The notes: generated from the sequence alone by a model not told the origin. Counted from the stretch's first letter, positions 1 to 6,542 are shown. The stretch is 10,625 bases of DNA from Candidatus Kaiserbacteria bacterium (GCA_020428895.1 JAGQLZ010000065.1:1-10625); one strand, 5' to 3'. Numbers and translations are program-made.

Positions 1-242
1 TTGAAACCATGCCAAAATCTGAAGCTGAAAACGATCCAACAGTTGAAGGAAGTTTCTGGGATCGATATCCAGATGAAGTTAAGGTCTATAACATTAAAGG
101 TTCTGACGGAACAATGTTCTCTCGTGAACTTTGTGGAGGGCCGCATGTCTCTAAACTCTCTGATATCCACGGTACATTCAAGATTAAAAAAGAAGAATCT
201 TCATCAGCTGGCGTTCGGAGGATTAAAGCAATTTTAGAGTGA
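1..242 (+). CDS. alaS: Alanyl-tRNA synthetase, C-terminal end (5'-truncated by window)
   Basis: This is the tail of alanyl-tRNA synthetase, which charges tRNA-Ala in the cytoplasm and hydrolyses mischarged Ser/Gly-tRNA. The coding frame is the third one (first full codon at position 3) and ends in TGA at 240-242. Visible is the second additional (SAD) editing domain with the zinc motif ELCGGPHV, where the Cys-x3-His ligand pair is kept but the usual CGGTH reads CGGPH, and then the family signature SAGVRRIKAI. In most bacteria a coiled coil and the C-Ala domain follow for some 150 or more residues; here the protein stops four residues after RRIKA. Two further stops follow in frame or nearly so, so this does not look like a recent single-base truncation. 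C-Ala-less enzymes are known from CPR bacteria, so a natural short form is likely. The overlapping frame-1 reading (1-237) lacks any family signature and is a shadow. Confidence 0.93.
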   Translation, partial: ETMPKSEAENDPTVEGSFWDRYPDEVKVYNIKGSDGTMFSRELCGGPHVSKLSDIHGTFKIKKEESSSAGVRRIKAILE

Positions 243-329
243 TACTAAAACACTTATATCTGTTAGGTATATTTTGGTATTCGGTTTTAGACTATCCACC
301 AATTCCACTTTAAAGGGACGTTTTAGTAT
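242..329. repeat. 10-bp inverted repeat spanning the alaS / actin-like gene gap
   Basis: ATACTAAAAC at 242-251 is perfectly complementary to GTTTTAGTAT at 320-329, with 68 nt between. The left arm begins on the last base of the alaS stop codon. The right arm covers the -35 position of the downstream promoter. A further GTTTTAG lies at 284-290. There is no T-tract after the right arm, so it is not a standard terminator. It could be an operator, a long-loop RNA stem or chance in AT-rich sequence. Confidence 0.35.
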
Positions 330-340
330 AAATAAACCGG

Positions 341-346
341 TATAAT
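341..346 (+). promoter_or_regulatory. -10 box of the actin-like gene; near-leaderless start
   Basis: A perfect TATAAT lies 11 nt before the ATG at 358. At usual -10 to start-site distances, transcription would begin near 353, leaving a leader of about 4-6 nt. No good -35 is visible at 16-18 bp spacing (the region reads roughly ACGTTT at 318-323). No ribosome binding site precedes the ATG. Confidence 0.65.
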
Positions 347-357
347 ATAAATATTAT

Positions 358-1581
358 ATGGGTTTATTTTCTAAAAAACCGAAAGTTCGTAACGGGGTAG
401 TTGTTGATATAGGCTCGGGAAGTGTTCTTGTATCGATTGTCAGATCTGACCCAAATCAATCAGCACCTGAAATTATTTGGTCTAAACGAGAGTTTTTACC
501 TCTAAAAACTTCTGAGAATATTGACCAGACTGCCAATCATGTAACGGGGGTATTTATGAAAACTATGCTCTACGTGGAAGGAGAAGGTAGGAAAGTGCTT
601 CAGTCAGTTTATCCAAATGAAAAACTAACTGATTTACAAGTCGCCATATCTGCTCCTTGGTCTTACACTATTACCAAGACTATTTCTTACACTGACAAAA
701 AAGAATTCATCATTACTGACGAGATGATTAATGAATTGGTTGAAACTGCAGAAGAAAAAACCACTAATGAATTGCATGAGAGTGAAATAACCAATTCGCT
801 TGGTTTAACTGTCATGAATAAAATTACCACAAATATACTTGCCAATGGTTACCCAACCATAAAACCAGATAACCAAAAAGCCACCAAAGTGGCGCTTTCT
901 CACATAAGTGCTGTTGCTCAAGAAATTCTTATTACCACCATAAATGAGACTCGTAATAAGATTATTCCCAAAGTACCTAGTCAGCTTTTTTCCTTTATGT
1001 TGGTGTATTTTTATGTAGTTAGGGAACTATATCCAGCTTACACAGACTATTGTTTAGTTGATATTACCAATGAAGCAACCGAAATGGGCGTAGTACGTGA
1101 CGGTAGCTTGCAATACTGTACTCATATTCCGACAGGAGTTGCTACTTTGGCTAAAGCGATTGCCAATAAAGCGGGTATACCGGTTGAGGAGGTTATGTCA
1201 TACTTTAGAAATCAAGAATCATTTCTTATTGCTTTAGATAAAAATTCTAAACTAAATAAAGTTTATAATGAAATAATCAAAAAATATGAAGAGGACGTCA
1301 TGGGTCTATTTATGGAGACTGGTGATGCACTATCAATTCCGAAGACAATTTTTATTCATACAGACGCTTTAACCGAAACCTTCTTTAATGAACACATTGT
1401 AAAAGCTGGTCATTTAGCTACCAAGATTAACCATAATGTAGTTAATATTTCCCAAAAAGTACTGACAAAGTATTATTCAGAGAAACAAATTGAAACTATT
1501 AAAAAGAAGAATATCGATACCGCACTACTTTTATCAGCCAACTTTTTTCATAATCATAAATTTGGGGGGAATTTTATGTAA
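358..1581 (+). CDS. Actin-like (ASKHA-fold) ATPase, FtsA/PilM-related
   Basis: A 407-residue cytoplasmic protein without signal peptide or clear membrane span. Residues 14-23 (VVVDIGSGSV) match the phosphate-1 loop of actin-fold ATPases such as FtsA, PilM and MreB, with Asp17 in the metal-coordinating place. Residues about 233-247 (LVDITNEATEMGVV around Asp235), followed by HIPTGVATLAKAIA, match the phosphate-2 loop and the helix after it. The adenosine region at about 331-337 (IFIHTDA) lacks the usual Gly-Gly, so nucleotide binding may be altered. The length lies between PilM (about 350) and FtsA (about 420), and I cannot decide between them by eye. The gene stands next to a single-pass membrane protein with a basic cytoplasmic tail, which resembles a PilM-PilN arrangement. 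No pilus genes are in the window. The ATG at 358 is chosen because it follows a -10 box and starts just before the phosphate loop. A G6 run at 1564-1569 near the end codes for Gly-Gly. Confidence 0.72.
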   Translation: MGLFSKKPKVRNGVVVDIGSGSVLVSIVRSDPNQSAPEIIWSKREFLPLKTSENIDQTANHVTGVFMKTMLYVEGEGRKVLQSVYPNEKLTDLQVAISAPWSYTITKTISYTDKKEFIITDEMINELVETAEEKTTNELHESEITNSLGLTVMNKITTNILANGYPTIKPDNQKATKVALSHISAVAQEILITTINETRNKIIPKVPSQLFSFMLVYFYVVRELYPAYTDYCLVDITNEATEMGVVRDGSLQYCTHIPTGVATLAKAIANKAGIPVEEVMSYFRNQESFLIALDKNSKLNKVYNEIIKKYEEDVMGLFMETGDALSIPKTIFIHTDALTETFFNEHIVKAGHLATKINHNVVNISQKVLTKYYSEKQIETIKKKNIDTALLLSANFFHNHKFGGNFM

Positions 1582-1599
1582 TGAAATTAGTCATTAGTG

Positions 1600-1605
1600 T
1601 ATAAT
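1600..1605 (+). promoter_or_regulatory. -10 box of the membrane-protein gene; decides its start
   Basis: TATAAT at 1600-1605 sits 11 nt before the ATG at 1617, the same distance as at the preceding gene. A start site near 1612 would lie downstream of the alternative TTG start at 1608 and just upstream of ATG 1617, so ATG 1617 is favoured. No -35 match is evident at 15-18 bp spacing. Confidence 0.6.
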
Positions 1606-1616
1606 AATTGAGTATT

Positions 1617-2933
1617 ATGTCGCAAAAGTGGAACATTCAAGATATTCGTCCAGTTGAACCGCGTAAGAAGCGTAACTATGGTCCGAACGGTACTAAAGTT
1701 GAACTAACTACCAAAAGAGAACCTGCTCCAGCACAGGCTATTCCTTCAATAAAAATTCAGAATGGTACTAAGAAAAAGAAAACTGGTCTTTTTATTTCTT
1801 TTGGAATTTTTATAGTTGTTATAATAGGCGTTTTTGCAATCAGTGACTTGATGGCAGGAGCAGAAATTATTGTTAATCCACAAAATAGTCGCCCTAATGT
1901 TAATGCTGAATTTACTGCTTACCCAGACAAACGATCTGGAGAATTGATATATGAAATCATGACCCTTGATGCCACTGACGAAAGACAAGTTAAAGCTACT
2001 GGTCAAAAAAACGTTGAGACACAAACAAAGGGAGTCATTGAAATAATAAAAACCACCCCTGGGGCAGAACGATTAATAAAAAATACTCGTTTCCGTTCAA
2101 AAAATGGCTTAATCTTTAGAATTCAAGAATCTGTTGTTGTGCCCGGAGCGGTAAAAGATTCTGAAGGTGCTTTGGTACCGGGAACAATACAAGCACAAGT
2201 ATTTGCTGAGTCAGCGGGCGAAGAATATAACCTAGCAGCTGGTTCAAAGTTCGATATACCAGGTTTTGAAGAAAGTGGTTACACTGAGTTATTTAATGCT
2301 ATATATGCTGAAAACCGTGAATCTTTTACTGGTGGATACAATGGGCCACAATTCTTGATTGACGAAAATGAGTTACAAACTGCAAGACAAGAATTGCAAA
2401 TTGCATTACGTGATCAATTACTTAAAAGAATGAAGGAAGAAATGCCAATTGGTTATGTAACCTTTGATGAATCAGTAGCTATTACCTACAATCAACTACC
2501 AGCAGTAGAATATGGGCAAGACTTGCTAACTATAAAAGAACAAGCAGTTCTTCAATTACCACTATTTGTTAAAGATAAATTTGCTTCATACATAGCTCAA
2601 GCAACTATCCCAGGTTATGAAGGAAATACGGTACGAATTGATAACTATGATGAGATTGAGTTTACTTATTCGATTGCGACAACCAGTAACTCTAATATTG
2701 CTAACTTAACCTCACTAGAATTTAGACTAACCGGACGACCATTAATTGTTTACACATTTGACGAAGCAGCCTTAAAAGCTGATTTGCTAGGTAGGGAAAA
2801 GACCGCGATAACTGGCATTTTAGGTAGGTACCCAGCAATCGATCAAGCTAAAGCAGTGGTTAGACCATTTTGGAAAGGAACGTTTCCTAAAGACACAAAC
2901 GAAATAACTATCACTGAAGAGATAAAAAAATAA
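1617..2933 (+). CDS. Single-pass membrane protein with baseplate-J-like outer domain
   Basis: A 438-residue protein of unknown function. From ATG 1617 it has a polar, basic, proline-containing tail (residues 1-55, beginning MSQKWNIQDIRPVEP), a KKKK cluster at 52-55 and one hydrophobic span at about 57-76. The positive-inside rule puts the tail in the cytoplasm and some 360 residues outside. The outer part holds, at roughly 135-245, a pattern I recognise from Patescibacteria proteins often annotated as baseplate J/gp47-like: an NTRF segment, a VVVPGA segment, PGTIQAQVFAE, GEEYNL and FDIPGF, then a GGYNG turn. This rests on memory of the family, not on a search. A longer form from TTG 1608 would add only three residues and starts too close to the -10 box. 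Right after the actin-like gene, it is a candidate membrane partner for that ATPase. It could also be an envelope or secretion component. No terminal anchor, sortase motif or cysteine-rich region is seen. Confidence 0.7.
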   Translation: MSQKWNIQDIRPVEPRKKRNYGPNGTKVELTTKREPAPAQAIPSIKIQNGTKKKKTGLFISFGIFIVVIIGVFAISDLMAGAEIIVNPQNSRPNVNAEFTAYPDKRSGELIYEIMTLDATDERQVKATGQKNVETQTKGVIEIIKTTPGAERLIKNTRFRSKNGLIFRIQESVVVPGAVKDSEGALVPGTIQAQVFAESAGEEYNLAAGSKFDIPGFEESGYTELFNAIYAENRESFTGGYNGPQFLIDENELQTARQELQIALRDQLLKRMKEEMPIGYVTFDESVAITYNQLPAVEYGQDLLTIKEQAVLQLPLFVKDKFASYIAQATIPGYEGNTVRIDNYDEIEFTYSIATTSNSNIANLTSLEFRLTGRPLIVYTFDEAALKADLLGREKTAITGILGRYPAIDQAKAVVRPFWKGTFPKDTNEITITEEIKK

Positions 2934-2944
2934 ATTTTACTAAC

Positions 2945-2976
2945 AACAACAGTTGACGTATCTCCAACTGTTTGTT
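2945..2976 (+). repeat. Hairpin overlapping the infA promoter (operator or weak terminator)
   Basis: AACAGTTG (2948-2955) and CAACTGTT (2965-2972) are perfect inverted arms of 8 bp around a 9-nt spacer. Allowing one bulged T at 2973 extends the stem by three pairs to 2945-2976. The left arm overlaps the -35 box and the right arm reaches the first base of the -10 box. Only a short, interrupted T-run follows, so if it terminates the upstream gene it does so weakly. The position also suits a dimeric repressor site. Confidence 0.5.
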
Positions 2977-2981
2977 AAACT
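2953..2981 (+). promoter_or_regulatory. Sigma-70-type promoter of the infA-rpsI operon
   Basis: TTGACG (2953-2958), a 17-bp spacer and TAAACT (2976-2981) preceded by TGT, that is an extended -10 element. The start site would fall near 2988, about 6 nt before the infA ATG at 2994. This is the only convincing promoter ahead of the nine-gene operon in the window. Confidence 0.7.
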
Positions 2982-2993
2982 CTCGGGCGTTAA

Positions 2994-3221
2994 ATGGATC
3001 AGAAAGAAATAGACAAAAAAGATGACCTCACCTACGGTGTAGTTGAGGAGGCATTGCCTAACGCACTTTTTCGTGTATCGATTGATAATCTAGACGAGCC
3101 TATTATTGCTTATCTTTCCGGTAAAATGCGAAGGTTTCGCATTAGAGTATTGGTAGGTGATAAGGTTGGTATGGTTATCGATCCTTATGGCGGAAAAGCT
3201 CGGATCACAAAGAGGGTGTAA
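2994..3221 (+). CDS. infA: Translation initiation factor IF-1
   Basis: IF-1 binds the 30S A site during initiation and cooperates with IF-2 and IF-3. The 75-residue product is an S1/OB-fold protein of normal family length. It shows the diagnostic stretches GVVEEALPNALFRV, ISGKMR-like LSGKMRRFRIRVLVGDKV and PYGGKARITKR. The N-terminal ten residues are more acidic and lysine-rich than usual. It is first in the operon, nine nt ahead of rpmJ, as in the common infA-rpmJ-rpsM order. In many bacteria secY, adk and map precede infA; here the actin-like/membrane pair does. The ATG has no Shine-Dalgarno and a predicted leader of about 6 nt. It is the only one of the fourteen starts with A rather than a pyrimidine before the ATG. 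Confidence 0.95.
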   Translation: MDQKEIDKKDDLTYGVVEEALPNALFRVSIDNLDEPIIAYLSGKMRRFRIRVLVGDKVGMVIDPYGGKARITKRV

Positions 3222-3230
3222 AAATATATT

Positions 3231-3347
3231 ATGAAAGTTAAATCATCAGTAAAAAAAATTAGTCCGGATGACAAAATCGTTCGACGACGTGGCCGTATTT
3301 ATGTCATCAATAAGATGAAGCCTCGTCACAAACAACGTCAAGGTTAA
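3231..3347 (+). CDS. rpmJ: 50S ribosomal protein L36, zinc-free form
   Basis: A 38-codon gene ([11 protein letters not shown]...RHKQRQG) in the 139-nt space between infA and rpsM. L36 is a small basic protein near the peptidyl-transferase region of the large subunit. Length, the MKVxxSVKKI start, KIVRRRGR and the C-terminal PRHKQRQG are classical. In the zinc form the ligands are Cys11, Cys14, Cys27 and His33; here they read Ser11, Asp14, Asn27 and His33, so three of four ligands are gone and the protein should not bind zinc. A GAGGG lies 14 nt before the ATG, inside infA, too far to be a normal ribosome binding site. Confidence 0.93.
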   Translation: MKVKSSVKKISPDDKIVRRRGRIYVINKMKPRHKQRQG

Positions 3348-3360
3348 TTCAATATAAATT

Positions 3361-3738
3361 ATGAGAATCGCAGGTATTACACTTCCAGATAATAAACAAC
3401 TACCGTACGCAATGACGGCTGTTTATGGTATCGGACTATCACGTGCTCAGTCAATTTTGTCTGACCTTAAAATTGATCCAACTCTAAAACCAACTGATCT
3501 TTCAGTTGACCAAGAAAATGACATTCGTAAGCAAATTGAATCTTTTACTATTGAAGGTGAGCTACGCCGAGACATAAGCGCAAACATCAAGCGTCTTAAA
3601 GACATTGGTTCATACCGTGGATCACGCCATGCAAAACGACTACCAGTTCGTGGTCAAACTACACAAACAAACGCCCGTACACTCAAGGGTGTTAAGAAGA
3701 CTATGGGTAGTGGACGCCGTAAGCTTGAAAAGACTTAA
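3361..3738 (+). CDS. rpsM: 30S ribosomal protein S13
   Basis: S13 sits in the head of the small subunit, contacts the P-site tRNA and forms bridges with the large subunit. The 125-residue product has MRIAGITLP, the helix-two-turn-helix segment YGIGLSRAQSIL, the LRRDISANIKRLKDIGSYRG core, and the RNA-binding LPVRGQTTQTNARTLKG. Its basic tail (KKTMGSGRRKLEKT) is slightly longer than in E. coli. Only 13 nt separate it from rpmJ, leaving no room for an E. coli-type S4-binding pseudoknot that would autoregulate the alpha operon. No Shine-Dalgarno precedes the ATG; the nearest AAGG is 17 nt away. Confidence 0.96.
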   Translation: MRIAGITLPDNKQLPYAMTAVYGIGLSRAQSILSDLKIDPTLKPTDLSVDQENDIRKQIESFTIEGELRRDISANIKRLKDIGSYRGSRHAKRLPVRGQTTQTNARTLKGVKKTMGSGRRKLEKT

Positions 3739-3764
3739 TTTATTAATCTTGTAATACACGACAT

Positions 3765-4196
3765 ATGGGTAAGAAAAGAATTACAAAAAAAAGTGGTGGT
3801 TCAGATGTAGCTGGTACATCTAGAGCACTTAATCGAATTCCGAAGCGTAAACTTGCTTCAGGTAATTTAAATATACTAGCAACTTTTAATAACACACTAG
3901 TTACTTTGACTGATAATAAAGGTAACTCAGTAATGAGCGCTTCCAGTGGAGCTCTTGGTTTCAAAGGTTCTCGTAAAAGTACACCGTTTGCAGCCGCTAA
4001 GGTTGGTGAAATTATTGGTGAAAAAGCTCAACAAATGGGCATGAAGGAAGCTACTGTTGTAGTACGTGGTGTTGGAGCTGGTCGTGAATCTGCTTTACGA
4101 GCGTTTGCTGGTCAAGGCATTAATGTTACTAAAATCACTGACAAGACACCAGTGCCATTTAACGGTACTCGTCCCCCTAAGCCTCGAAGAGTATAA
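3765..4196 (+). CDS. rpsK: 30S ribosomal protein S11
   Basis: S11 lies on the platform of the small subunit near the mRNA exit and contacts 16S rRNA. The 143-residue product has a longer lysine/serine-rich N-terminus (about 35 residues) than E. coli, then ILATFNNTLVTLTDNKGN, SSGALGFKGSRKSTPFAA and the conserved C-terminal run DKTPVPFNGTRPPKPRRV. The gap from rpsM is 26 nt and contains TAATAC at 3752-3757, seven nt before the ATG, a weak -10 look-alike. No Shine-Dalgarno is present. Confidence 0.96.
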   Translation: MGKKRITKKSGGSDVAGTSRALNRIPKRKLASGNLNILATFNNTLVTLTDNKGNSVMSASSGALGFKGSRKSTPFAAAKVGEIIGEKAQQMGMKEATVVVRGVGAGRESALRAFAGQGINVTKITDKTPVPFNGTRPPKPRRV

Positions 4197-4206
4197 ATTT
4201 TAGCGT

Positions 4207-4815
4207 ATGAAAATTGGACCAAAATATAAAATTGCCAAGCGACTAGGTGTACCACTATTTGAAAAAACTCAAACTCAAAAGTTTGAACTTTCAGTCGCGC
4301 GTGGTGGAAAACAGCAACGTCGTCGACCAGGTCAAATGAGTGACTATAAACGTCAGCTTATTGAAAAGCAAAAGATGCGCCTTACTTACGGCATATCTGA
4401 AAAGCAGTTACGCCGTTACGTAGACGAAGCAATTGAAAAAAGTAACCAACCGATTTCTTTATTGATGGAAAGACTAGAGTCAAGACTAGATAACGTAGTT
4501 TATCGTCTTGGTTTGGCGAAAACTCGCCGACTAGCTCGTCAAATCGTGTCCCACGGCCATATTACTGTAAACGGACGTAAACTTACCGTACCATCTCATA
4601 AAATCCGCCCTAATGACATCGTTGCTGTACGAGAGGGAAGTAAAGACACTGGACTATTTCTAAACTTTGCCGAAAATCACGAAGCAGCTGCTATTCCAGC
4701 TTGGTTGAAGTTTGATGTTAAGAAGCTTGAAGGGAATGTTACTGCTGTACCGACTTACCAACCAACAGAGGCCATGTTTGATCCGGAACAGGTCATGGAA
4801 TACTACAGTCGATAG
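4207..4815 (+). CDS. rpsD: 30S ribosomal protein S4, zinc-free form
   Basis: S4 is a primary 16S rRNA binder that nucleates small-subunit assembly and forms part of the mRNA entry helicase. The 202-residue product opens with GPKYKIAKRLG, lacking the N-terminal cysteine knuckle of zinc-type S4. It contains GQMSDYKRQLIEKQKMRLTYG and, from about residue 90, the S4 RNA-binding domain (RLDNVVYRLGLAKTRRLARQ, SHGHITVNGRKL, PNDIVAVREGS). It ends with the typical acidic/aromatic EYYSR. The gap from rpsK is 10 nt. In several bacteria S4 represses its own operon; no leader that could serve this is visible here. Confidence 0.96.
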   Translation: MKIGPKYKIAKRLGVPLFEKTQTQKFELSVARGGKQQRRRPGQMSDYKRQLIEKQKMRLTYGISEKQLRRYVDEAIEKSNQPISLLMERLESRLDNVVYRLGLAKTRRLARQIVSHGHITVNGRKLTVPSHKIRPNDIVAVREGSKDTGLFLNFAENHEAAAIPAWLKFDVKKLEGNVTAVPTYQPTEAMFDPEQVMEYYSR

Positions 4816-4854
4816 GATACAAATTTATTTAAACGCCAATTTAAGTCACTAGCT

Positions 4855-5811
4855 ATGTTAGAAACAAATGTTACATTGCCAAGCAAACCACGTATTGTCT
4901 CTGAAGAGGAATTTCGTGGAGTTTACGAAATTGACGGTCTGTATCCTGGGTACGGTCATACTCTCGGTAATTCAATCCGCCGTATAATCCTATCTTCACT
5001 TCCGGGTGCTGCTATCACACAAGTAAAAATCGAAGGAGTTGATCATGAATTTTCAACTATTGACGGTCTGAAAGAAGATGTCATTACACTACTTCTTAAC
5101 CTAAAACGTGTTCGTCTACTGCTTCATGGAGATGAACCAATGACAGTAAGACTTAAAAAGTCTGGAGTAGGTAAAGTTACTGCCAAAGACATTACTGCAC
5201 CATCACAAGTTGAAGTTTTGAACCTTGATCAAGTAATTGGCGAAATTACCAACAAGAGCACTACTCTTGATATTGAGATGACAATTGAAAAAGGTCTTGG
5301 TTACGTTCCTCGAGAAGTACATCAAAAAGATAAAGTAGAAATTGGTACGATTGCTCTTGATGCAGTCTTTACTCCAATTCGCCGTGCAAACTATGAAGTA
5401 GAAAATATGCGTGTAGGTGATCGAACTGACTTTAACAGACTACGTTTATTTATCGAAACAGACGGGTCTGTAACTCCACGAGAGGCAATGGAGAATTCAA
5501 TTGAAATCATGATCCATCAACTAAAATCTATTATTGGATTTAAAGAGGAGGCACCACGCACAGAAGTTGAAGAAGTTGAAGAAGTTGAAGAAGATTTGGA
5601 ATCAGATGCTGAAGTATTAAAAACTCGCATTGAAACTTTAGACTTTACTCCTCGAACAACACAATCATTAGAAGAAGCGAGCATTAGAACTGTTGGAGGT
5701 CTTGTAAGAAAGAAAAAAGATGATATTCTATCGCTTGACGGAATTGGACCAAAAGGTCTTGCCGAAATTGAAAAGGCTCTAACTCGAATGGGTCTTCACC
5801 TATCTGAATAA
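4855..5811 (+). CDS. rpoA: DNA-directed RNA polymerase alpha subunit
   Basis: The alpha subunit dimerises to scaffold RNA polymerase assembly and contacts promoter UP elements and activators. The 318-residue protein has a complete N-terminal domain, including GYGHTLGNSIRRIILSSLPG for dimerisation and the EIMIHQLKSI helix near residue 220. An acidic EVE-repeat linker at 237-245 follows, then a C-terminal domain from about 255. In that domain Arg267 aligns with E. coli Arg265, but E. coli Asn268 is Gln270 and Ser299 is Gly301, while Gly298 and Lys300 are kept. These residues touch the UP-element minor groove, so recognition may be modified. The gene follows rpsD after 39 nt, the largest gap in the operon, in which I see no clear promoter or hairpin. 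It precedes rplQ by 9 nt. Confidence 0.97.
   Translation: MLETNVTLPSKPRIVSEEEFRGVYEIDGLYPGYGHTLGNSIRRIILSSLPGAAITQVKIEGVDHEFSTIDGLKEDVITLLLNLKRVRLLLHGDEPMTVRLKKSGVGKVTAKDITAPSQVEVLNLDQVIGEITNKSTTLDIEMTIEKGLGYVPREVHQKDKVEIGTIALDAVFTPIRRANYEVENMRVGDRTDFNRLRLFIETDGSVTPREAMENSIEIMIHQLKSIIGFKEEAPRTEVEEVEEVEEDLESDAEVLKTRIETLDFTPRTTQSLEEASIRTVGGLVRKKKDDILSLDGIGPKGLAEIEKALTRMGLHLSE
5563..5589 (+). repeat. Three tandem 9-bp repeats in the rpoA linker
   Basis: GAAGTTGAA occurs three times without interruption, in frame, coding for Glu-Val-Glu three times at residues 237-245 between the two alpha domains. A partial fourth unit (GAAGAT) follows. Such a repeat can change copy number by slippage without a frameshift and would alter only linker length and charge. 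Confidence 0.9.
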
Positions 5812-5820
5812 TTTATAACC

Positions 5821-6177
5821 ATGCAACACAAGAAGAAAAACAGAACTTTAGGAAGAGACAAAGATCAAAGAACTGCTTTGATGCGTGGTTTAGCTGTATC
5901 TTTAATTCGTGATAAAAAAATTCGCACTACCTCTGCTAAGGCAAAAGAATTGCGACCAATGATTGAACGATTGGTAACTCACGCTAAGAAGAATACAATT
6001 GCTTCAAAAAGATTAGTCGCCAGTGCTCTGGGCGAGCCACGACCAACTACACTAAAAGCTCTTTTTGATGATATTGCACCAAAATTTTCATCAAGAGAGG
6101 GAGGTTACACTAGAATTATTAAGATGGGTCGCACTACTGCCGGTCGTGACGAAGCGGTAATTGAATTTGTTGAATAA
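5821..6177 (+). CDS. rplQ: 50S ribosomal protein L17
   Basis: L17 lies near the exit of the peptide tunnel in the large subunit. The 118-residue product is of normal length and carries the family pattern: basic start, [21 protein letters not shown], the [24 protein letters not shown] segment, and the C-terminal [25 protein letters not shown]. Its position directly after rpoA is the near-universal bacterial order. It begins 9 nt after the rpoA stop and ends 4 nt before rplM, so co-translation with both is likely. The base before the ATG is C. Confidence 0.96.
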   Translation: MQHKKKNRTLGRDKDQRTALMRGLAVSLIRDKKIRTTSAKAKELRPMIERLVTHAKKNTIASKRLVASALGEPRPTTLKALFDDIAPKFSSREGGYTRIIKMGRTTAGRDEAVIEFVE

Positions 6178-6181
6178 GCTT

Positions 6182-6538
6182 ATGACCACTGAAACTCAAA
6201 CTTACACAATTGATGCCAAAGGAAAGCGATTGGGAAATATCGCTACTGAAGCAGCCAGCATACTGATGGGTAAAGATCAGGTTAATTTTGCAAAAAACAT
6301 TGCAGCTAATGTTACTGTCACCATCGAAAATGCTAGCAAAATGGATATTCCTGAAAAGAAGAAAGGGGAAATTTATCAAAGTTACTCTGGTTATCCAGGC
6401 GGTCGAAATGAGGAAACTCTTGAACATTTAGGTAAACGACTTGGTTATGCTGAAGTAGTTCGACGAACTGTTGGTGGCATGCTACCAAACAATAAACTTA
6501 AGAATCCTCGTCTTAAAAATTTAATTATTACCGAATAG
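6182..6538 (+). CDS. rplM: 50S ribosomal protein L13, short form
   Basis: L13 is an early-assembly protein of the large subunit. ATG 6182 gives 118 residues, starting MTTETQTYTIDAKGKRLGNIATEAAS. An upstream TTG at 6161 in the same frame lies inside rplQ and is not needed. Conserved parts are the DAKGKRLGNIATE strand, the YSGYPGG turn and the VVRRTVGGMLPNNKLKNPRLKNLII helix region. E. coli L13 has 142 residues; here the C-terminal tail that follows the LKVY-like segment is absent and the middle is slightly shorter. The stop is a plain TAG directly before rpsI, so this looks like a natural short form. It lies 4 nt from both neighbours. Confidence 0.94.
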   Translation: MTTETQTYTIDAKGKRLGNIATEAASILMGKDQVNFAKNIAANVTVTIENASKMDIPEKKKGEIYQSYSGYPGGRNEETLEHLGKRLGYAEVVRRTVGGMLPNNKLKNPRLKNLIITE

Positions 6539-6542
6539 TATT

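Noticed and set aside
240..248. UGA read as glycine (Gracilibacteria/SR1 code), extending alaS
   Set aside because: It would add only two codons before TAA, and none of the long open frames (about 3,000 codons) contains an in-frame TGA, which a reassigned code would use often.
1564..1569. G6 run near the end of the actin-like gene as a slippage or phase-variation site
   Set aside because: It simply codes for Gly-Gly seven codons from the stop is reached; a slip would alter only the last few residues, and no supporting repeat or alternative frame is seen.
1608..1616. TTG at 1608 as start of the membrane-protein gene
   Set aside because: It lies only 2 nt after the -10 box, upstream of the probable transcription start; ATG 1617 in the same frame fits the spacing seen at the other promoters.
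3752..3757. Internal promoter (TAATAC) before rpsK, and TATAAA at 4192-4197 before rpsD
   Set aside because: No -35 elements and such hexamers are expected by chance in AT-rich gaps within an operon; left as weak look-alikes.
6161..6181. TTG at 6161 as rplM start
   Set aside because: It lies inside rplQ and adds seven residues (MNLLNKL) outside the L13 pattern; ATG 6182 lies 4 nt after the rplQ stop, matching the rplM-rpsI spacing.
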